This document shows positions 1 to 7,032 of a stretch of 7,251 nt of DNA, piece after piece. The notes below the pieces were generated by a model. It worked only from the letters and a program-made list of their open reading frames with translations. It was not told the origin of the DNA and did not search any database. The DNA is taken from contig PIVH01000181.1 in NCBI GenBank assembly GCA_003354225.1, forward strand, positions 1 through 7,251. The letters run 5' to 3'. The stretch comes from Globobulimina sp. Its lineage: Eukaryota > Foraminifera > Rotaliida. The position numbers were made by a program, and so were the translations under genes. Positions within the stretch are counted from its first letter, which is position 1. Each line of letters starts with the position of its first letter.

Positions 1-181
1 ACAAATCGTAGCCTTCGTGGTGGTGTCTATGGTTTGGTGGACAATGTAATACAACGTCCGATGCATATAACGTCTGCTCACACTTATCGCATGACGCCAT
101 TTGTAAGCCCAAATTGTGATAAGCGTCATATACAGTCAACACTCCAACACATTGCTTACAGCGAGTATCTGAGGGACACGT
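1..181 (-). CDS. Partial zinc-finger (ZZ-like) protein, runs off left edge
   Basis: On the minus strand the frame is open from base 181 to the window edge (60 codons). It reads CKQC at residues 8-11, then CDKC at 31-34, then a block reading LHCPPNHRHHHEGYDL at 45-60. The next codon begins with T, which is compatible with the Cys expected after GYDL. The pattern CxxC, then HCP, then a His-rich turn, then GYDLC is typical of ZZ-like zinc-binding modules of protists, which are usually protein-interaction modules, so the gene probably encodes a zinc-binding adaptor. The start is unresolved. An in-frame ATG lies at 100-98, directly before CDKC. Upstream coding with CKQC would need a splice acceptor, for which the TAG at 184-182 is well placed (see the possible intron at 182-230). 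An opposite plus-strand frame is open across the same bases but shows no recognisable motif. The zinc-finger reading is fairly secure; the gene boundaries are not. Confidence 0.6.
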
Positions 182-230
182 CTAATGTTCATAATGTTAA
201 TTAAGAATCTTAACTATATCTTACACATAC
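182..230 (-). other. Possible 49-nt intron upstream of the zinc-finger exon
   Basis: Read on the minus strand, this segment begins GTATGTGTAAG, has an A-rich TTAATTAAC branch-like stretch, and ends ATTAG directly before the open zinc-finger frame. Its size matches the other two introns inferred here (45 and 54 nt). Against it, the sequence upstream of the donor stays open for only seven codons and has no ATG, so a complete upstream exon cannot be shown. It may instead be 5' untranslated sequence. Confidence 0.25.
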
Positions 231-414
231 AACAAAATATGAGTTACTTAACTAAAGCACTGAATTTTGATACCAAATGGTGAATATTATTTGAGTTTTG
301 ATCGTCCTGATTAGTTTACATTTAATTTTAAATACAAATAGGAGAAATTAGCAGACTAAAAAATAGACATACACCCATTGTATCAAATAGGTTGCTATGA
401 TGAATTGACATCAA
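182..414. other. Non-coding gap, about 230 bases
   Basis: All frames on both strands are closed by frequent stops. By position it would hold the 3' end of the minus-strand gene ending at 415 and the 5' region of the zinc-finger gene. Apart from the possible intron described at 182-230, I see no repeat, RNA-like fold or conserved motif. Confidence 0.4.
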
Positions 415-957
415 TTAGGTCTTTTGCATGAGCTGCCAGTGTCGTAGCAATGTGGATTGTAAAGATATTTTGCGTTTTTGCGAGTGACTATACGTCTGTT
501 TTTGCGGGTAACATGTTGGACAACATACCACATGGCAACGCATAATAATTCTTAGAATTACATCCTTTATTATCACATATGTGTTAATACCATCGGTAAT
601 TGAAGTATTTGTAAAAACATCGGAAATATACGGTTTATGTATAACTATTTGTTGAGTGAATATACGGTTATACAGTTAGTAATTGTTACATATTGATGTA
701 TTTAACAAGCCACAGCATTGTAAATGATACACAATTAAAATCAGATGCATTAAAAGACCAGATTTCGTGGTATAATGTATGCAGAAAAAAACTAATCTGA
801 CACTTTCTATGTCAGATGACTGACTGTGGGAAACAAATGAGATTTGCATAGAAATCAACTGATGTATATCCTCGCCAAACAAGGTCATATAATCCTGCCG
901 GCCATTTACATATTTAGTCATATAATCTGTTTTTGGTAAATAAATTGACATTTTCAT
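415..957 (-). CDS. Hypothetical two-exon protein, about 165 aa
   Basis: Exon 1 would run from ATG at 957 to 690 and exon 2 from 644 to a TAA at 417-415. The 45-nt segment between starts GTAAC, contains TACTAAC (the classic branch-point sequence) and ends AAATAG. Removing it keeps the frame and eliminates the only stop in roughly 180 codons. Chance would produce about a dozen stops at this base composition, so coding is favoured over accident. The predicted product has no domain I recognise. Its middle is hydrophobic (VRLVFFCIHY and LLMHLILIVYHLQCCGLL), which could be one membrane segment, followed by a Cys cluster (CHVVCCPTC) and a basic tail (SQKRK). An ATG at 951 is an equally possible start. 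An in-frame stop lies a few codons upstream of 957, so either the gene starts here or an earlier exon is spliced in. It diverges from the mTERF gene. Alternatively the reading ends at the TAA at 678-676 as a 93-residue protein, or the region is non-coding. Confidence 0.42.
645..689 (-). other. Putative 45-nt intron with TACTAAC branch site
   Basis: On the minus strand the segment opens with GTAACAAT, carries TACTAAC a few bases later and ends CAACAAATAG. Its length is a multiple of three, and splicing joins ATA-T to TT-ATA (residues Ile-Phe). It contains the only in-frame stop of the surrounding open frame. The branch motif lies unusually close to the donor and about 30 nt from the acceptor, which is a mild argument against it. 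Confidence 0.4.
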
Positions 958-1103
958 TTTATTTGTCAACTACACGGACTACAAAGGATATTGTATAGTT
1001 ATAGTAACGTCCAGAATTAAATAAAACACAGAATTTATGTATAGCCAACGTTGTGATTAATTCATAACTCTCTTTTTAACTGTAATGATTAAAAAAACAA
1101 AAA
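958..1103. promoter_or_regulatory. Divergent spacer between minus gene and mTERF gene
   Basis: These 146 bases lie between the start codons of two genes reading away from each other, so they must hold both 5' untranslated regions and any core promoters, if the minus-strand gene is real. There are TATA-like stretches (TGTATAG near 991 and ATGTATAGCC near 1036). An A-rich run (AAAAAAACAAAAA) leads directly into the mTERF ATG. No convincing promoter element can be fixed by eye. Confidence 0.3.
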
Positions 1104-3380
1104 ATGTACTCAAGAAGTCTTGCTTGTTTATGTCGCCGTCAATGTTGCAAACACCAACCACCAACAACCAATTACATTTATGATAATCATTATTCATATT
1201 TATTGTACACCAATCACCATCATTACATTTCTCACGCAACATCAAATAAACATAACCGTCATAATCAACTTAACCTAACATTTCCAATCCGATGCTTTGC
1301 TACCAAACAAACGGAGAACACAACCACAACCACAGAGCATGACGATAGCTACCTGGACCTCGACGAAGAACAACAACCCGAACAAGAACAAGAAAGCAGT
1401 AAATCACGCAAATGGAAATCATCCCAAACTAAACGTGGCCAAAGAATGGATAAAATTGATAGTCCCTCCACCTCCGAACCAGCTATAAAACCATCAAAAT
1501 GGAGCTCCATTAAGTCCGTAATAAACAAACCATTCGCCGCTATAAAAGCAAAAACATCGCGTAAAAAAAAAACGGATGATTCCGAGTCAGAAACAAAAAC
1601 AAAAACAATCAAGAAAGAAAAATTAGTACACAGACCGGGCAAGAAATCATTACCTTCGCCGGGTGAGGGTATCATGACATTTATACCCAAGCACAAAGCA
1701 CAAATATTGCATATATTACAGGAAGAATGCAACATTTTCCCTGACGAAGTATTTCCGTTATTCCCTGATCATAAAACTGAGGAAATCCTCGCTGGTATTT
1801 TTTATATACGTTTCCTTTGAAATTTATAGAATTTTCTCATGTCCACAGATGCCGAGGATTGGACCGGTGAAAGCATCAAATTTGTGGATGATGAGCAAAC
1901 CAAAAAATTAATAACAGCACAGGATGATACCTCCGAAGAAGAAGACTCTGAATCTGATGAAGACGAACAGCGATATATTGATCCAGACCAACATGGTAAA
2001 AAAAAACAATTATTACTACAACAAACAGAGAAATCGAAGAGTGATTCATTAATTATACCTAAAAAAACGCCGTTAAGTCAGCTAAAAGCGGAGAAACGCA
2101 TAGAAACACTGAGCATAGCGGAGTTAATGAGTGATAAACCAAAGACCACTGCGTCGAAATTGCGCGACCATAAAGTCTCCGGTATCGATGTAGACGACGA
2201 ACGGAGTAAATTTCGGGAAATGTCTGTGATGAATCCATATAAATATAGGCGGATTATGACACCTCAGCAAGTGAAGCAATTATATGCGGATGAAATAGGA
2301 GATAAAAAGGGTGAGGATGAGGATGTATTGGATGTGGATGGTGCTGATATATGGGCGCAAGACGCAGATAATGTGTATGAAATCGTTCAGTTATTACGGG
2401 AGTTGGGATTCAAAACCAATCAGAATAGCGCAGTGTGGCCATATACAGAGTTTATGAAGTCTGAAATGGAGATGTCTGGGGATGTGGATACGGGGAAAGA
2501 AGGGGATGGCGGAAGTGGCGAAACTGCAGTGGTGTTGCATGAGGGGAGCGGATTGAATCCGATTGCTGACACATTTAATGATTTTTATTTATTATTTGCA
2601 CGATTTCCAGAGATATTATCGATGGAATTGAACGATATTCGACGGAAGTTACATGTTTTAGAACAGTTTCAAATCGATGATATTCGGATATTGTTATTGA
2701 AAGATCCGCGGATTTTAAGGCGGCCATCACATCACATTCGGTGGTTATTGGAGGTGTTTGATGATTATTTTATTGACGATTTTACGCAAATTATTGAATT
2801 ATCGCCACATTTTTTAGCCTCTACATCGAAGAAAGAAATGGTGAAAAGGCTATGTTTTATTCATAAAGAGATATTGCAACCATATCAAGAGTATAATAAT
2901 GAGATTGATAAGGACTCAGTGTATAGGAATATGCAAATTGAGTTGAAACATTTGCATAAAAATTCGGAATTTATTATAAAACATGGTGTTGCTATACAGA
3001 AAGATAAGAATTTGGAGAATGATATGATAAATGGGGTGTATTTGGATGATTTGGATAAGGAGAATTTATCGAATTTTATTATAAAACATGTGGATTTCAT
3101 TGGTAATGCGAATGTAAATAGAATGTGTGAAATAAAAGGGTTGTTAAAGAAATTAGGGATAAAAAATAAAAAATTAAATGATTTGTTGTATGAATATCCG
3201 CAGATTTTAACCATTTCACCACAGGCATTGCATGAATGTGTGCATCAAATTAAAATAAATGGTATTCGGGATTACAGACAATATTTTATTGATAATATTC
3301 ATGATGTTTTGACGTATTGTTCACCGATTGACAGTGTTGTAACTACTCATCATCAGCAGCTTGAGACACTGCAGCAATAA
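1104..3380 (+). CDS. mTERF-family protein, probably mitochondrial
   Basis: The coding sequence is 1104-1794 joined to 1849-3380, giving 740 residues. Removing the 54-nt intron rebuilds codon 231 (Asp) and joins two frames that otherwise look like separate genes. The N-terminus is rich in Arg, Cys, Ser and His with few acids (MYSRSLACLCRRQ) and is followed by RCFATKQ near residues 63-69, which looks like a mitochondrial presequence and cleavage region. Residues about 75-400 are mostly charged and low-complexity (D/E, K, Q and T rich). The C-terminal part (about 470-715) holds helical repeats of mTERF style: FARFPEIL near 480, LLKDPRIL near 514, IELSPHFLAS near 546 and LYEYPQILTIS near 677, each followed by a helix pair ending in L..L or I..I patterns. 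mTERF proteins bind mitochondrial or plastid nucleic acid and act in transcription termination, rRNA handling or ribosome assembly. Which of these applies cannot be read from sequence. The repeats are divergent and the protein is long for the family, so the family call is good but not certain. Confidence 0.72.
1795..1848 (+). other. 54-nt GT-AG intron in the mTERF gene
   Basis: The donor is GCTG/GTATTTTTTATA and the acceptor is CATGTCCACAG/ATGCCGAGG. The intron is T-rich, a multiple of three long, and contains in-frame TGA and TAG, so an unspliced message would stop at 1820. Flanking exons share the same frame and similar charged composition. A CTCAT close to the acceptor could serve as branch site. 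Confidence 0.85.
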
Positions 3381-3447
3381 CACCGTTTAATTCAATTCGT
3401 CCATGCATGTTTTTGGTTAACTTTTGTACTTCAGTTTTCTTGATTTA
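3381..3447. other. 67-base tandem intergenic spacer
   Basis: This short gap between the mTERF stop and the H3-variant ATG must hold the 3' end of one and the promoter of the other. It contains no AATAAA. The run TTTTGTACTTCAGTTTTCTTGATTTA is T-rich, and its TTCAG could act as a splice or trans-splice acceptor, but nothing proves it. Confidence 0.3.
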
Positions 3448-4641
3448 ATGAAAGTGCAACACAGCAGACACAATATAGATGACAAATATCCACGTCGATG
3501 GAATATAATAAAACGAAAGAAAAACAATGACCCATGGTCAAGGAGAAGATTTGGATGCATTTGTAGTGGATCAAATTTACGATTAAAATATTCAAAGCAA
3601 CCCGATTACAGCAGAGAGAACAGTTATAATTCCAATAATAATCAAATTATCGCATATTCACAACAAAATCATAGAAACAGTTATATACACAAAATGATGA
3701 CCAGATCAATGCGTAAAACAAATACAACTCCATTAATAACCGATAATGAAACTAATAATGGTCTTCAGTTTGATGATGACAATGAATTTGCTGCAAATTG
3801 GATTATAAAGGATAACCTCATTGAATATGGCAACATATATGATAATGATTATTCTCATCACTTACATCGCATTGAAATGGATATTGAAAATCTAGATAAA
3901 AACAACACATATAAGGAAGAAGCACCACACGATTATAATTTTGAAATTGATCGCAAAACAAATAGGTTTGATGCTGACGAATATAATCCAAAAGATGATA
4001 CACATAATACACAAGAGCAAGAACAAGAAAACATTACAAATGAGGATGAAATTGAGATAGAATGTGATATATTATCAGAATCATCAATGGATGCAAATGA
4101 TTATAGAATAGCAATGGAATTAGAAAAAGAAATGAATGTTTATAGTGAAGAAATAGATGGTTTATATGAACCGATTACAGTCAATGATATTAAAAATGAT
4201 AAAGCAGCTCAGCGAGAAAATGATATTGAAAATGAATTGGATCAGCAAAGAACAAACAGATACACAAATAATGGATATCATAGTTATTCATCGCCAGCAA
4301 CGTCTACAGTTCGGAAACCGCATAGATATCGGCCAGGAACAGTGGCTTTGAAACAGATTCGAAGATATCAAAATTCGTGGAAAATGTTGATAAGTAAAAG
4401 TGAATTTGAACGGTGTATTGGCGCTATTGTTTATAAAGCATATCCGCATAATATAAAATTTCAACAATCTGCAATTTATGCATTGCAACAAGGATTGGAA
4501 GCATATGCTGTGGATTTATTTGAAAATAGTACTTTGTGTGCCATTCATGCACATCGAGTAAATGTTTGCCCAGAAGATGTTCAAATGGCGACAAGAATTC
4601 GACAAAAAGCAAATATTGATAGAGTTCGTGACAGTCATTGA
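3448..4641 (+). CDS. Divergent histone H3 variant with long acidic tail, probable cenH3
   Basis: The product is 397 residues. The C-terminal 110 residues are an H3 histone fold: RYRPGTVALKQIRRYQ (293-308, alpha-N), FERCIGAIVYKAY (320-332, alpha-1), FQQSAIYALQQGLEAYAVDLFE (338-359, alpha-2), LCAIHAHRV (363-371) and PEDVQMATRIR (375-385, alpha-3). From the Phe opening alpha-1 to the Ala of QSSA/QQSA, loop 1 is one residue longer than canonical H3, a known hallmark of centromeric H3. Canonical K56, T58 and Q68 are replaced by N, W and E. The 290-residue tail shows no H3 K4, K9 or K27 context; it begins basic (RRW, KRKK, RRR) and is then Asn/Asp/Glu-rich. A short C-terminal extension follows RIR. 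cenH3 replaces H3 in centromeric nucleosomes and founds the kinetochore. The start is the ATG at 3448; a second possible start is the Met pair at residues 83-84, followed by TRSMRKTNTT. Membership of the H3 family is near certain; the centromeric role is inferred. Confidence 0.85.
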   Translation: MKVQHSRHNIDDKYPRRWNIIKRKKNNDPWSRRRFGCICSGSNLRLKYSKQPDYSRENSYNSNNNQIIAYSQQNHRNSYIHKMMTRSMRKTNTTPLITDNETNNGLQFDDDNEFAANWIIKDNLIEYGNIYDNDYSHHLHRIEMDIENLDKNNTYKEEAPHDYNFEIDRKTNRFDADEYNPKDDTHNTQEQEQENITNEDEIEIECDILSESSMDANDYRIAMELEKEMNVYSEEIDGLYEPITVNDIKNDKAAQRENDIENELDQQRTNRYTNNGYHSYSSPATSTVRKPHRYRPGTVALKQIRRYQNSWKMLISKSEFERCIGAIVYKAYPHNIKFQQSAIYALQQGLEAYAVDLFENSTLCAIHAHRVNVCPEDVQMATRIRQKANIDRVRDSH

Positions 4642-5504
4642 TACATTATTATAACGGGCGTGTCCATTTGTTTGGTTTTGTCTTTGTCAGTACCTTGCTC
4701 AATGTCCCATTCTTTGAATGGCTGCTCTGAAAATTTAATAATTTCGACATTTTGATATTGTGTTCGTAAATAACATGCAAGTCTGTACTTGGCCTTTGCA
4801 TCAATTCCATTAAACACACGTTGTGCTTTATGAATGATATAATTTCTTTGTATTTCGGTATGAGTTATGATATTATGAGTATCGGTATCGGTGGAGTTTT
4901 CATCATGAGAAATATGTTGATAACCATGAGAAACGTTGAGGTTATCAATATATTCGCATCTTTGCGCATAGACACATTTCATATCATAATCCAAACATAA
5001 ATTAATTAAGTCATTCCCTTTAAATTCAATACCAACATTGCATAATAAACTGGATTCTGTCCATATTTGTGCATCGGAATAAATACCAATGGAATGTTGA
5101 TTTCTTATATACCATGACTTGAGTATGCCATCTTGTTCACGCACAAAGCCAACGGCAAATGTATACTCAAAATCTGAACCCATTTTCAATTTCCAATAAT
5201 ATTTACATATTTTGTTATCAGTGGATGGTGCTGCAATTACAGTCAATCCATAAGCTGATCCTCTTGATATAGGTGTGCCGGTATTTTGTATTTTGGCATT
5301 GTTGGAGCCACCTACAATGGCTAAGCATTGACTAAACGAACTCCATTCATCACCACAATAAAAATATAAATGTATCAATGCACATATTCCTTTGGGTATG
5401 TTCAGTTTGGATTTTATAGCAGTTCTAATCCAGTGCTCCAGCACATACTGACAATCTTGATCTTTTGGATCACTTGAAATTCGAACTCCTAAAATTACCT
5501 CCAT
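4635..5504 (-). CDS. SPRY (B30.2-like) domain protein
   Basis: The product is 289 residues from the first in-frame ATG at 5504. A short helix reading IPKGICALIHLYFYCGDEW (36-54) precedes the domain. The SPRY core follows: YYWKLKM (102-108), FEYTFAVGFVR (112-122), HSIGIYSDAQIW (137-148), GNDLINLCLDYDMKCVYA (163-180) and, after a polar insertion rich in D, T, N and H (about 187-228), KYRLACYLRTQYQNVEIIKF (239-258), which fits the closing strands. The GD-type strand followed by LDYD is the most diagnostic SPRY feature. SPRY domains are beta-sandwich protein-binding modules, often in substrate receptors or signalling adaptors; the partner here is unknown. No RING, kinase or other catalytic domain is visible. 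The frame extends upstream of the ATG to a stop at 5588-5586 without another ATG, and a TTTTTAACAG acceptor-like site sits just before the ATG, so an additional upstream exon is possible. The stop overlaps that of the convergent H3 variant. Confidence 0.7.
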   Translation of the reverse strand: MEVILGVRISSDPKDQDCQYVLEHWIRTAIKSKLNIPKGICALIHLYFYCGDEWSSFSQCLAIVGGSNNAKIQNTGTPISRGSAYGLTVIAAPSTDNKICKYYWKLKMGSDFEYTFAVGFVREQDGILKSWYIRNQHSIGIYSDAQIWTESSLLCNVGIEFKGNDLINLCLDYDMKCVYAQRCEYIDNLNVSHGYQHISHDENSTDTDTHNIITHTEIQRNYIIHKAQRVFNGIDAKAKYRLACYLRTQYQNVEIIKFSEQPFKEWDIEQGTDKDKTKQMDTPVIIMYQ

Positions 5505-5568
5505 CCATCCACTGTTAAAAACAGTTAATTTTGCGATAATTTGTGCAAGGATTAAATTCAAGTGCAAG

Positions 5569-6006
5569 TTAATTTGAGTAAGATTTTAGAAATATTGGGT
5601 TCAAAGCACGTGATTTGTCATTGCCTTTGCGGTTTTGGTCTTTGGATTTGTCAATAAAACATTCACGAATGCGTAGTGTTGCTGGTTTATTTGTTAACAA
5701 ATGCTTTGATTGTTTTAATATTGAGTTTATAATTAATTTTTCTTTTTGAGTGTTATTGTGTTTGTCAATTTGTTTCCTATTCCTATTGTTCATTTCATGC
5801 CTTTTTATATGAACATATTTATTTGTCACATCCATTAACAACAAATCAATATATTCTCTTAAACAACGGGATGCTTCACTGCTAATTGTACATTGTATCG
5901 GAATTTCATTTAGTTTTAGATTTTTTGATTGATTCACTTTCTTCAACATATCATTAATATTGGCATTTGTGACACAACATCTTGCATCTTTACCTTGTAT
6001 AGACAT
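5569..6006 (-). CDS. Unknown basic protein, possible histone-fold-like helices
   Basis: The product is 145 residues, starting at ATG (6006-6004) and ending at TAA (5571-5569). I do not recognise the family. It is basic, with no signal peptide or membrane segment. Predicted helices by eye are NINDMLKKVNQ (16-26), a long amphipathic one, ISSEASRCLREYIDLLLMDV continuing through TNKYVHIKRHE (41-71), and KLIINSILKQSKHLL (90-104). The two are joined by a polar KR/N-rich linker. Short, long and short helices in that order are the plan of a histone fold as in TAF or CENP-X/W-type proteins. A long central helix alone is weak proof, and the linker before the last helix is longer than usual. The tail (about 119-145) is Lys/Asn-rich. 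It lies 64 bases upstream of the SPRY gene on the same strand and diverges from the inhibitor-2 gene. The existence of the gene is well supported by the open frame and ATG; the fold is a guess. Confidence 0.6.
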   Translation of the reverse strand: MSIQGKDARCCVTNANINDMLKKVNQSKNLKLNEIPIQCTISSEASRCLREYIDLLLMDVTNKYVHIKRHEMNNRNRKQIDKHNNTQKEKLIINSILKQSKHLLTNKPATLRIRECFIDKSKDQNRKGNDKSRALNPIFLKSYSN

Positions 6007-6097
6007 TTGATTAAAAAATTAAAAAAAAACCCAAGCGCAAAAAACTCAATTCCAATGTTCTAACAATCATTGATATTCCTCTCATTTATATTTAACA
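6007..6097. promoter_or_regulatory. 91-bp divergent spacer
   Basis: This is the only DNA between the start codons of the unknown basic protein (minus) and the inhibitor-2 gene (plus), so both promoters and 5' untranslated regions must fit here or overlap coding sequence. It is strongly AT-rich, with A runs around 6013-6030 and a TTATATTTAA stretch directly before the inhibitor-2 ATG, too close to be a conventional TATA box. No defined element can be named. Confidence 0.4.
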
Positions 6098-7012
6098 ATG
6101 GATTTTATCAAAAAATTAACATCCAAAAAAAAACCCAAACCCCCACCACAAGAACCACCACCACAACAACAGCCAACCCCACATATTAAACTCCATGCTC
6201 CCAATCCAAACGCAACAAAACCAAAAGGAATATTAAAAAATAAAAACGATACGCAAAAATACACGAACATCAATGCCTATCCTACCTCTGATGATATCGA
6301 TGAATCCCTACGAAATGCACAAAAAAATAGCAGTTTGAATCAATCTTTGACCACAACACAATCGGCGTCGCCACAAAATGAATCTAAATCCGATCATAAT
6401 GACATCGATGGTGATAAATCGAGCTCAAATAAACAGCAAAAAGACTTAAAATGGGATGAAAATAATTTAGAAAAGAATGAAAACGAGAAAGTGCCGCGCA
6501 TGAAAATAGACGAACCGCCAACACCGTACAATGCAGAAATCCCCATCGAATTACAAGACAACGATAGCAATGATAATAATGAGTATTATGACATAGAAGA
6601 GGTCATTTTAGACGAAAATCCAATGGATATGGACATGCACAGTAAAAATAGTATAAGCGATGATAATTCGTCGAGCAATTTGCATAATAATAATAATAAA
6701 ACATTGGATCAGAAACAGCAGGCATTATTATTGGCGGATGATGATTATAGACAGAAAATGGTGGACGATGTTATGAATAGGAGACAAAATGAAAAGGACA
6801 CACATAAAAAAATCGTATCGTCGGCGTGGGAGGAGGACAATGGCAATGATAATGATACACCAATGCCGGGTCAAAATGAGCCAGCTGATACCGACCAAGT
6901 GGCTGCTAAAAAAGCAAAATTTAGAAATAAAAGGAAAGCGCACTATAATGAGTTTCATGCCATTCGAGCATGGCGAACAAAGAAACAACAAGAGGAGGAT
7001 TTAAATAAATAA
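6098..7012 (+). CDS. PPP1R2: Protein phosphatase inhibitor 2 (IPP-2) homologue
   Basis: The product is 304 residues and almost entirely disordered by composition, with islands matching inhibitor-2: KGILKN (43-48, the SILK-type PP1 docking site), LKWDENNL (117-124), MKIDEPPTPY (135-144) and KRKAHYNE (278-285). In the known family KGILK and the region before KWDE anchor to PP1, the PxTPY threonine is the GSK3/MAPK-type phosphorylation site that switches inhibition, and the HYNE helix lies over the PP1 active site metals. All of these are intact. A clear RVxF sequence before KWDE is not visible (QQKDLKWDE). Compared with animal proteins of about 200 residues, the loop between PxTPY and HYNE is enlarged by Asn/Asp/Ser-rich sequence, and a Pro/Gln-rich stretch (14-28) precedes KGILK. 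The product should bind and regulate PP1 catalytic subunit in nucleus or cytoplasm. The start is the ATG in AACAATGG context with no earlier in-frame ATG visible. AATAAA overlaps the last codons. The family assignment is firm. Confidence 0.9.
   Translation: MDFIKKLTSKKKPKPPPQEPPPQQQPTPHIKLHAPNPNATKPKGILKNKNDTQKYTNINAYPTSDDIDESLRNAQKNSSLNQSLTTTQSASPQNESKSDHNDIDGDKSSSNKQQKDLKWDENNLEKNENEKVPRMKIDEPPTPYNAEIPIELQDNDSNDNNEYYDIEEVILDENPMDMDMHSKNSISDDNSSSNLHNNNNKTLDQKQQALLLADDDYRQKMVDDVMNRRQNEKDTHKKIVSSAWEEDNGNDNDTPMPGQNEPADTDQVAAKKAKFRNKRKAHYNEFHAIRAWRTKKQQEEDLNK
7004..7009 (+). promoter_or_regulatory. Possible poly(A) signal AATAAA overlapping the 3' end of the inhibitor-2 gene
   Basis: AATAAA covers the Asn-Lys codons just before the TAA stop. 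With only 20 bases to the convergent calmodulin-like stop, a signal inside the coding end would be economical. It may equally be a chance hit in AT-rich sequence. Confidence 0.25.
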
Positions 7013-7032
7013 CAAGTGTTTCTGACTTTTTT

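Noticed and set aside
1-204. Plus-strand open frame at the left edge ending in TAA
   Set aside because: It has no recognisable motif, and the antisense frame over the same bases encodes an evident zinc-binding pattern.
1349-1735. Minus-strand 128-residue open frame
   Set aside because: It lies wholly within the first mTERF exon and consists of repeats of Ser/Leu/Cys typical of the antisense of Glu/Lys-rich coding sequence.
1795-1848. mTERF gene as a pseudogene broken by stop codons
   Set aside because: The stops lie exactly inside a clean GT-AG segment of intron size, and both flanks are open without further lesions.
2885-3214. Minus-strand 109-residue open frame
   Set aside because: It is antisense to the mTERF repeat region, Phe/Ile/Asn/Ser-rich, with no domain.
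3424-3447. TTG as start of the H3 variant
   Set aside because: A eukaryotic gene would use the ATG at 3448; the eight upstream codons belong to the short spacer.
5505-5568. TTG start of the SPRY gene at 5567, or fusion with the upstream small gene by an intron
   Set aside because: There is no ATG in this extension. The acceptor-like TTTTTAACAG before the ATG at 5504 would need a phase-2 donor; the only one I found in the upstream gene's last 45 codons would make an intron of about 190 nt, unlike the others.
6728-6991. Minus-strand 87-residue open frame
   Set aside because: It lies opposite the conserved KRKAHYNE end of the inhibitor-2 gene, so it is a shadow.
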